From positions 2,356,001-2,420,000 of the forward strand of contig CATOTF010000002.1 in the NCBI GenBank assembly GCA_951813045.1: DNA of 64,000 nt, in the 5' to 3' direction. The position numbers and the translations under genes are program-made. This document shows positions 58,572 through 64,000 of the stretch, piece after piece. The stretch's first letter is position 1; every line of letters starts with the position of its first letter. Under the pieces are notes generated by a model, which was not told the DNA's origin, did not search any database, and was given only the letters and a program-made list of their open reading frames with translations. The stretch comes from an uncultured Rhizobiaceae bacterium (lineage in GTDB: Bacteria; Pseudomonadota; Alphaproteobacteria; Rhizobiales; Rhizobiaceae).

Positions 58572-59548
58572 GAATGCCCCATCACGTCGCGTGGTTTATA
58601 TGCTGCTTCCAGCCGTTTGATATGCCCTGCGCCCAATGTCAGATCAAGAGCGCCGAGCGCCTCCTCAAACTGGGGAAGTTTTGTGCACCCGACGATTGGC
58701 GCCGTAATCACATCTTTCGATAGAACCCACGCATAAGCGACCTGCGCCGCACTGACACCTAATTCTCCAGCGATCTTTTGAATGCGTTCCAATATCGCAT
58801 AGTCTTGCTTGTTTCCAAATAACCCGCTCATTTTATCGGTCTGTGCGCGATTGGTCGCTTGCCCCTCACGGGGTTTGTTTCCTGCCAGAAATCCCCGGGC
58901 AATAGGGCTCCACGGAACAACCGCCACCCCTTCACTTTCACAATAGGGCAGCATTTCCCGCTCCTCTTCACGGTAAGCCAAATTGTAGAAATTCTGCATG
59001 GCGACAAAAGGCGTGAACCCGGCGGATATTTGCATTTCCCGCAGTTTCGCAAACTGCCAGGCCCACATGGAGGACGCCGCCGGATAAATCACCTTCCCGG
59101 CGCGCACTACAACATCAAGCGCTTCCAACGTTTCCTCAAATGGTGTGTGCGGGTCGAGTCGGTGAACATACAGGAGATCAACATGATCCATCTGCAGGCG
59201 TTTCAGTGAGGCATCCACGGACTCAAGAATGTGCTTGCGCGACAGCCCATTTTTATTGAGCCCGTCTCCCATCGTCAGGCCAACTTTTGTCGCCACAACG
59301 ATTTCGTCCCGCCGTGCGTGTTTCTTCAACATACGCCCGGTAATCTCTTCATTTTCCCCGTGATTATAGTGGTTGGCCGTATCGAAGAAATTGATACCTT
59401 TCTCCACTGCAAGTTTGAAAAACGGCTCCGCGTCTTTTTCAGGCACAACCCATGGATGGGTCGGGCCACCGGGCGTACCAAACGACATGCACCCAAGACA
59501 CAGACGTGAAACTGTCAGGCCGGTATTTCCAAGTTGCGTATGGTGCAT
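58568..59548 (-). CDS. Aldo/keto reductase, YajO-like
   Basis: 326 residues, TIM barrel. Catalytic tetrad visible: Asp and Tyr in 'INFFDTANHYNHGENEE', Lys in 'VVATKVGL', His in 'LLYVHRLDPH'. The beginning 'LTVSRLCLGCMSFGTPGGPT' and 'WVVPEKDAEPFF' resemble E. coli YajO. NADPH-dependent reduction of an aldehyde or sugar is expected. First gene of a two-gene operon with the double SnoaL protein. Confidence 0.92.
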   Translation of the reverse strand: MHHTQLGNTGLTVSRLCLGCMSFGTPGGPTHPWVVPEKDAEPFFKLAVEKGINFFDTANHYNHGENEEITGRMLKKHARRDEIVVATKVGLTMGDGLNKNGLSRKHILESVDASLKRLQMDHVDLLYVHRLDPHTPFEETLEALDVVVRAGKVIYPAASSMWAWQFAKLREMQISAGFTPFVAMQNFYNLAYREEEREMLPYCESEGVAVVPWSPIARGFLAGNKPREGQATNRAQTDKMSGLFGNKQDYAILERIQKIAGELGVSAAQVAYAWVLSKDVITAPIVGCTKLPQFEEALGALDLTLGAGHIKRLEAAYKPRDVMGHS

Positions 59549-59685
59549 GGATTATCCTTTAATCTGTTGGTGGCAGCCACCTGCGTTCTATCAACGACGG
59601 GCGGCACATGAGAAAATTTGATTGGGCTTTCCAAATTAAGCAAGGCATCAATGGGCCTGATCTGAATTTAGCGGTGCAAAACAAT

Positions 59686-60534
59686 ATGAAACCAACAACC
59701 CTTTTTATTGCCACACTCGTATTGTCGTTGAGTTCATCCCTGTCGCACGGGCAACAGGCGTGTGGCACAGCCGAAAACCTCTGTACCACCCCTTTGGGGA
59801 AATATGCGGTAAAGCTTCCTCCAAAAGCCGACGGTAAACTTGTTCCCGCACTTCTCTATTTTCACGGTGCAGGCGGGTCTGGACCGCGCGCCATGAAAAA
59901 CAAAGGCATGATCAAAGCCTTTACAGACCGGGGTTACGCAGTGATTGCCCCAAGTGGATTGAAGCGACCCAACACGCGGTTTGGCCCCGGCTGGTCTTTC
60001 CTACCCTTTCGGGCAAAACAACGCGACGAACTGGCGTTTGCCAAGGAAATTCTGGCGCATGCTGCAAAAACCCACAATATCGACCGCAACCGCATCATGA
60101 TGAGCGGCTTTTCCATCGGCGGTTCGCTGGTCTGGTATCTCGCCTGTCAGGACCCAAATGTTGCCAAAGCCTATACGCCGGTTGCCAGCGCATTCTGGCG
60201 ACCTCACCCCGTGACGGAAGATTGTAAAGGTCCGGTCAAGATGCTCCACACCCACGGTTGGCGTGACGGCACCGTACCGTTGGAAGGTCGCCCCCTCGGC
60301 GGCGGTCGCATTTTTCAGGGCGATGTTTTTGAGGGCCTGCGCATCATGCGTGAGGTCAATGGCTGCAGCCAGCTACGCGCCGACAAATTCAACACCAAAG
60401 GCAAATTCTGGCGCCGTCAATGGACCAAGTGCACCGAAGATTCAGCACTGGAATTCGCCCTGCATACCGGCGGCCACGGTGTGCCATCAGGATGGGCTAC
60501 AATGGCGATCGACTGGTTTGAAGAGTTGAAATAG
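59686..60534 (+). CDS. Secreted esterase of the PHB depolymerase/feruloyl esterase (CE1) type
   Basis: 282 residues from ATG 59686: a signal peptide (1-23, ending SHGQ), 'ALLYFHGAGGSGPRAM' (oxyanion hole), nucleophile Ser in 'MMSGFSIGGSLVWYL' and catalytic His in 'HTGGHGVPSGW'. Cys in 'ACGTAENLC' and later pairs suggest disulfides, so it is periplasmic or secreted. The family hydrolyses esters such as polyhydroxybutyrate or feruloylated sugars. An earlier ATG at 59608 adds a hydrophilic stretch before the signal and is rejected. Confidence 0.87.
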   Translation: MKPTTLFIATLVLSLSSSLSHGQQACGTAENLCTTPLGKYAVKLPPKADGKLVPALLYFHGAGGSGPRAMKNKGMIKAFTDRGYAVIAPSGLKRPNTRFGPGWSFLPFRAKQRDELAFAKEILAHAAKTHNIDRNRIMMSGFSIGGSLVWYLACQDPNVAKAYTPVASAFWRPHPVTEDCKGPVKMLHTHGWRDGTVPLEGRPLGGGRIFQGDVFEGLRIMREVNGCSQLRADKFNTKGKFWRRQWTKCTEDSALEFALHTGGHGVPSGWATMAIDWFEELK

Positions 60535-60540
60535 GCATTA

Positions 60541-60575
60541 AAAAGGCCGCACGATGTAATATCGACGGCCCTTTT
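60541..60575. terminator. Bidirectional terminator between the esterase and Old Yellow Enzyme genes
   Basis: ggccg (60545-60549) and cggcc (60566-60570), with inner cgat/atcg, form a stem flanked by AAAA on the left and CTTTT on the right. It stands between two convergent genes. Confidence 0.8.
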
Positions 60576-60592
60576 GCTCAATGTAATCTTAA

Positions 60593-61900
60593 TCAGTGAC
60601 GTGTGGTCAGGGCCTTTGCGGTGGCTGACTCTGTTTTATCATAGGCCAACAGGGCCTTGAAGCCGCTGAGCAAGAAATCCGGGTCTTTGCCATCGGCAAT
60701 TCGGTAGATTTGCTCGTAATACCAGCCTAATTCACCCCATGCATTCAAATCGCGAAGGAAGCCGATGGGAGATGTCGGGCTGAGCAGGCCACGGCCAATA
60801 CGGGTGGTTTCTGCTCGGTCATCAATCGTGTTGATCTCACCGGAAAGAAGCTTCGATGCGATTTCCGGATCCACGCAGAAGGGACGACCCAGGCCGATCA
60901 TATCGACCCCGTCTTCTTCAACCGCACGGGCCATGGATGATGTCGTGCGGAAACCGCCCGTCACCATGATCGGAATAGTCACGCTTTCGCGCATTTTCGG
61001 CACGAAATCGAGGAAATAAGCCTCGCGACGGCGGGTGCTTTCGCGCTTTTGCGTATCGGCTTTTGGATCCTTGCGGTCGAAATCAATCATCCGCGGCTGT
61101 TCATAGTTTCCGCCGGACAATTCAATCAGATCAACACCCGCATCTTCCATCCATTTGGCAACAGTTGCGCTGTCGTCTTCCGTAAAGCCACCCTTTTGGA
61201 AATCTGACGAATTCAGTTTGACGGAAACTGCAAAACCCTTGCTCACCTGTTCGCGGGTTCGGTGGATGGCTTCCATGACAAAGCGCGCGCGGCCTTCAAG
61301 ATCACCACCCCATTTATCGGTTCGCACATTGGAGAGCGGCGACAGGAATTGTGAGACGAGATAACCGTGGGCAGAGTGAAGCTGAACGCCATCGTATCCG
61401 GTATCTTCCGCAATTTTTGCAGCAAATGCCCATTTTTCAATAAGGTTTTCAATTTCTTCACCGGTCAGCGGTGTGGGTTTACCAAATCGGCCGTTTCCCA
61501 TTTTCAGACCCACATCTGACGGGGCTTTGGGGAATTTATTGATCATTTTTTGCGTTTGACGTGCGGCGTGGTTGATCTGCATCCACACATGAGCACCTTT
61601 GGCTTTTGCCGCACTTGCCACATCCGCCAGCGCCGCGATTGCCTGATTGCTCTGTGGACCATCGATGGCAACATTACCTCCGCGCTCCAGATGCCAGCGA
61701 TCAACGTGAACATTACCCAGAATATTCAACCCCGCGCCGCTTTCACCCCAGCGCTTGTAAAGGGTCACATGACGTTCGTTCGCCAAGTTGTCGCCGCGGG
61801 ACAGGCCTTCAGTCATTGACGCTTTAGCAATTCGATTGGGAAGTAATGCGCCGCAGGGCAGTTTCATGGGTTGTGATAGAATTCCGGTATCCGCACTCAT
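60593..61900 (-). CDS. NADH:flavin oxidoreductase (Old Yellow Enzyme family)
   Basis: 435 residues, FMN-binding barrel. 'LPNRIAKASMTEGLSRGDN' at the start, 'WMQINHAARQTQ' with the family His-Ala, 'GYDGVQLHSAHGYLVSQFLS' and 'NVRTDKWGGDLEGRARFVME' are diagnostic. 'MVTGGFRTTSSMARAVEEDG' binds FMN phosphate. Members reduce activated alkenes, often in xenobiotic or steroid breakdown. No iron-sulfur domain follows, so it is the short form. Confidence 0.94.
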   Translation of the reverse strand: MSADTGILSQPMKLPCGALLPNRIAKASMTEGLSRGDNLANERHVTLYKRWGESGAGLNILGNVHVDRWHLERGGNVAIDGPQSNQAIAALADVASAAKAKGAHVWMQINHAARQTQKMINKFPKAPSDVGLKMGNGRFGKPTPLTGEEIENLIEKWAFAAKIAEDTGYDGVQLHSAHGYLVSQFLSPLSNVRTDKWGGDLEGRARFVMEAIHRTREQVSKGFAVSVKLNSSDFQKGGFTEDDSATVAKWMEDAGVDLIELSGGNYEQPRMIDFDRKDPKADTQKRESTRRREAYFLDFVPKMRESVTIPIMVTGGFRTTSSMARAVEEDGVDMIGLGRPFCVDPEIASKLLSGEINTIDDRAETTRIGRGLLSPTSPIGFLRDLNAWGELGWYYEQIYRIADGKDPDFLLSGFKALLAYDKTESATAKALTTRH

Positions 61901-61976
61901 GGATAACCTCGCCTCAGAAATTAAGTTAACAACAGGTTAACACGTTATTGTGAAGCGAACCACAACGGAAGTGGAA

Positions 61977-62003
61977 CCTGCCAACGAGGTTAACGATGGC
62001 AGG
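61977..62003 (-). terminator. Possible terminator after the glutathione transferase gene
   Basis: cctgcca and tggcagg pair perfectly (7 bp) around a 13-base loop, 11 bases after the stop on the minus strand. The T-tract after it is poor. Confidence 0.4.
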
Positions 62004-62013
62004 CTCATCAAAA

Positions 62014-62889
62014 CTAATTTTCGAGCTTGTCCTGCGTTTTATTGTCGAAGTCGCTGGCGTCATGGCGTTCATGAAGCTGCTGCGATAGATCGTCACCAAA
62101 TGCTCTATTGACCATGCGCCCTCGTTTTACGGGTTCCCGCGCAGCAATTTCCTGAGTCCAGCGCACGACATTTTTATAACCGTCAGCTTCCAGAAATGTC
62201 ATGGAATCATCGTAGATCGTGCCGGAAACAACGGCACCATACCACGGCCAGATGGCTATATCGGCGATTGTATAATCTTCACCTGAAATGAACTGATTAT
62301 CGGCAAGTTGACGGTCCAGCACGTCTAACTGCCGTTTTACCTCCATGGAAAAACGGTCGATGCAATATTCAATTTTCACCGGTGCATAGGCATAAAAATG
62401 GCCGAACCCGCCACCGAGATAGGGCGCGCTTCCCATCTGCCAAAACAGCCAATTCAGGCATTCCACTCGTGCGGTGGGATCGGTTGGCAAAAGCGCGTTG
62501 AACTTTTCTGCCAGATACAGAAGGATCGAGCCGGATTCAAAAACTCGGGTCGGTGTGGCTGTGCTGTGATCCACAAGCGCAGGTATTTTCGAATTCGGAT
62601 TAGCGTCGACAAACCCGCTACCGAATTGATCCCCTTCGCCGATATTAATCAGCCAGGCATCATATTCTGCCCCCGAATGCCCCTGCGCCAAAAGCTCCTC
62701 CACCATGACGGTGACTTTGACGCCGTTCGGCGTGGCAAGGGAATAAAGTTGTAACGGATGTTTGCCGACCTGAAGGTCTTTATCGTGGGTAGAACCGGCA
62801 ATGGGCCGGTTGACATTGGCAAATTTTCCGCCGTTTGGCTTGTCCCATTTCCACACTTTCGGTGGCGTATATTCTGTTCGGTCGCTCAT
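62014..62889 (-). CDS. YghU-like glutathione transferase / disulfide reductase
   Basis: 291 residues from ATG 62889 (MSDRTEYTPPKVWKWDKPNG). 'GKHPLQLYSLATPNGVKVTV' opens the thioredoxin-like domain; 'NPNSKIPALVDHSTATPTRV' and 'FESGSILLYLAEKF' bind glutathione; a helical C-domain follows ('GGGFGHFYAYAPVKIEYCID'). E. coli YghU is active in glutathione-dependent disulfide reduction with two bound glutathiones; this is the same subfamily. Confidence 0.93.
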   Translation of the reverse strand: MSDRTEYTPPKVWKWDKPNGGKFANVNRPIAGSTHDKDLQVGKHPLQLYSLATPNGVKVTVMVEELLAQGHSGAEYDAWLINIGEGDQFGSGFVDANPNSKIPALVDHSTATPTRVFESGSILLYLAEKFNALLPTDPTARVECLNWLFWQMGSAPYLGGGFGHFYAYAPVKIEYCIDRFSMEVKRQLDVLDRQLADNQFISGEDYTIADIAIWPWYGAVVSGTIYDDSMTFLEADGYKNVVRWTQEIAAREPVKRGRMVNRAFGDDLSQQLHERHDASDFDNKTQDKLEN

Positions 62890-62996
62890 GTTGGATTTTC
62901 CGTGGAGAATTTTAACTGCATTAGCCTGCCCCTCTCGCAATCGATAATGCAAGAAAATTCGTGGTGAGTTTCACAGGGTTTGGAGAACAATATTCC

Positions 62997-63527
62997 CTAT
63001 AGGCTCGCCGCCCCTCGCGCTGCCTGGTCATATTGCCCGCTCAATGCGCGCAGCATGGAAGCAATGTTGCTGATGTCGACCTCCTCGACCCCCATAGATT
63101 TAACGCTGGAGATTAACAGACCCTCGCGAATTGTTTTATATCGCGCGCAGGCCTCGCTCCCCTGTTTGGAAATCCTGACAGTTTTTTCCTTACCCCTTTT
63201 ACCGGTGGTAACAAGATTAAGCCCCACCAGCTTTTTTATCGCATAGGTGACCAGATGCGTGTCTTCAATGTTCAACACCACGCACAGGTCACCCAATGTC
63301 TTTTCCCGGTCACGGTGATTGGTCGAGTGCAAAACCTGAATTTCAAGTTCCGTTAGGCCGGACAGTCCGGCCGCATCCATACAGCGCATTGTCCACCGCG
63401 AAAACGCGTTGCTTGTGACGATAAGAGCGTATTCCAGTTCTGACATGGAGGGCATGGCACCGCTGGCCAGATGAGAAGATGATACGATTGGGCCAATACC
63501 TGCTTGGTCATTCTTCGTGTTTGTCAT
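62997..63527 (-). CDS. MarR-family transcriptional regulator
   Basis: 176 residues. '[20 protein letters not shown]' starts the dimer helices; the winged helix follows ('[20 protein letters not shown]' and '[20 protein letters not shown]'). ATG 63527 has GGAG seven bases upstream; the GTG before it is less likely. It is divergent from a hydantoinase gene with a perfect palindrome in between, so it probably represses both. Confidence 0.92.
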   Translation of the reverse strand: MTNTKNDQAGIGPIVSSSHLASGAMPSMSELEYALIVTSNAFSRWTMRCMDAAGLSGLTELEIQVLHSTNHRDREKTLGDLCVVLNIEDTHLVTYAIKKLVGLNLVTTGKRGKEKTVRISKQGSEACARYKTIREGLLISSVKSMGVEEVDISNIASMLRALSGQYDQAARGAASL

Positions 63528-63569
63528 CACTCAACTCCATGTTTTCAACACCCGGCATAATACACGTTG

Positions 63570-63589
63570 ACAATTTATCGATAAATTGT
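63570..63589. promoter_or_regulatory. Perfect 20-base palindrome, likely MarR operator
   Basis: Arms acaatttatc (63570-63579) and gataaattgt (63580-63589) are exact complements. It lies 43 bases before the MarR start and 42 before the hydantoinase start. A TTGACA at 63567-63572 overlaps its left end and could be the -35 element of the rightward promoter. Confidence 0.7.
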
Positions 63590-63631
63590 TGGTGTTTGTC
63601 GAGTCATAACAACCACAATATGGATAGCACG

Positions 63632-64000
63632 ATGTCAGATAAATGGGATTTTTGGATAGATCGCGGTGGCACATTTACAGATATCGTTGGCCGTTCTCCC
63701 AATGGCACTCTCCATCCGCACAAGCTGCTGTCCGAAAATCCCGAAGCCTATAAAGACGCGGCGATTGAAGGCATCCGCCAATTATTAGGCATTCCAACCG
63801 GTCAACAGATACCGTCACAACAGGTTGGCGCGGTGAAAATGGGAACAACCGTCGCCACAAATGCGTTGCTGGAGCGAAAGGGCGATCCAACTGCCCTGTT
63901 GATCACCAAAGGCTTTGGTGACGGATTGAAAATCGGATATCAGGCAAGGCCGGATATTTTTGCCAAGGAAATCATCAAACCGGAGCAGCTCTACAGCACG
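63632..64000 (+). CDS. Hydantoinase/5-oxoprolinase, N-terminal part, runs off the right edge
   Basis: 123 residues are visible. '[20 protein letters not shown]' is the phosphate-binding start of HyuA/OxoP proteins, and '[20 protein letters not shown]' the next actin-like motif. Complete members (HyuA alone of about 700 residues, or fused 5-oxoprolinase of about 1200) hydrolyse 5-oxoproline or hydantoins with ATP; which type this is cannot be told. ATG 63632 or 63620 are both in frame. Confidence 0.9.
   Translation, partial: MSDKWDFWIDRGGTFTDIVGRSPNGTLHPHKLLSENPEAYKDAAIEGIRQLLGIPTGQQIPSQQVGAVKMGTTVATNALLERKGDPTALLITKGFGDGLKIGYQARPDIFAKEIIKPEQLYST

Noticed and set aside
61936-61947. 12 bases (gttaacacgtta) shared with the palindrome upstream of lpxC
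   Set aside because: A 12-base match between two places in 64 kb is expected many times by chance, and the second copy lacks the palindromic arms.

Overview
The window is chromosomal DNA of an alphaproteobacterium of moderate GC content. Three things point there: the order ftsZ-lpxC-bamD-recN-ligA, the order lptC-lptA-lptB-rpoN-hpf-ptsN, and a DUF1127 small protein. Gene families alone do not settle the genus or family. No tRNA or rRNA gene, CRISPR array or prophage was seen. The only mobile element is a partial IS630-type insertion sequence at the left edge.

Left part (1-29,091). After the IS630 fragment come a large MscS channel, an SLC13 permease (minus) and a divergent plus-strand group: a small CxxC protein, tryptophan 2,3-dioxygenase, cytochrome b561, a TTC38-like TPR protein and a short RNase D. 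Next is the lptC-lptA-lptB-rpoN-hpf-ptsN run, which joins LPS export to sigma-54 and ribosome hibernation. A nitric-oxide module follows: an NsrR-like Rrf2 regulator divergent from a group III truncated haemoglobin and a 55-residue membrane protein, with a good NsrR-type operator between them. Then come a CPA antiporter, prmA, a DUF1127 gene, a basic TPR protein and an ECF sigma/anti-sigma pair. A three-domain Xaa-Pro aminopeptidase lies tail to tail with the operon recN-ligA-azlC-azlD; bamD follows.

Centre (29,213-55,911). This is the cell envelope and division region, almost all on the minus strand. In transcription order it holds slt (frameshifted), rnpB (RNase P RNA), rsmH, ftsL, ftsI, murE, murF, mraY, murD, ftsW, murG, murC, murB, then ddl, ftsQ, ftsA, ftsZ and lpxC. 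Many of these genes overlap by ATGA. Two things are unusual. No mraZ precedes rsmH; a leader with two hairpins is found instead. Between murB and ddl lies an insert of about 3.8 kb with a SABATH-type carboxyl methyltransferase, a DMT exporter, a ribbon-helix-helix-like small protein, a four-helix membrane protein and a LysE exporter. The divergent promoter region of this insert carries three tandem 8-bp boxes, as expected for a MetJ-like operator. ampD-like and djlA-like genes lie beyond slt.

Right part (55,992-64,000). This is accessory metabolism: an EamA exporter with a coupled methyltransferase, a double SnoaL-like protein coupled to a YajO-like aldo/keto reductase, a secreted CE1-type esterase, an Old Yellow Enzyme, a YghU-like glutathione transferase, and a MarR regulator divergent from a hydantoinase/oxoprolinase that runs off the window. 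A perfect 20-bp palindrome lies between the last two.

The best candidates for something new are the island inside the dcw cluster with its three-box operator, the small membrane protein of the NO module, and the MarR/hydantoinase operator.
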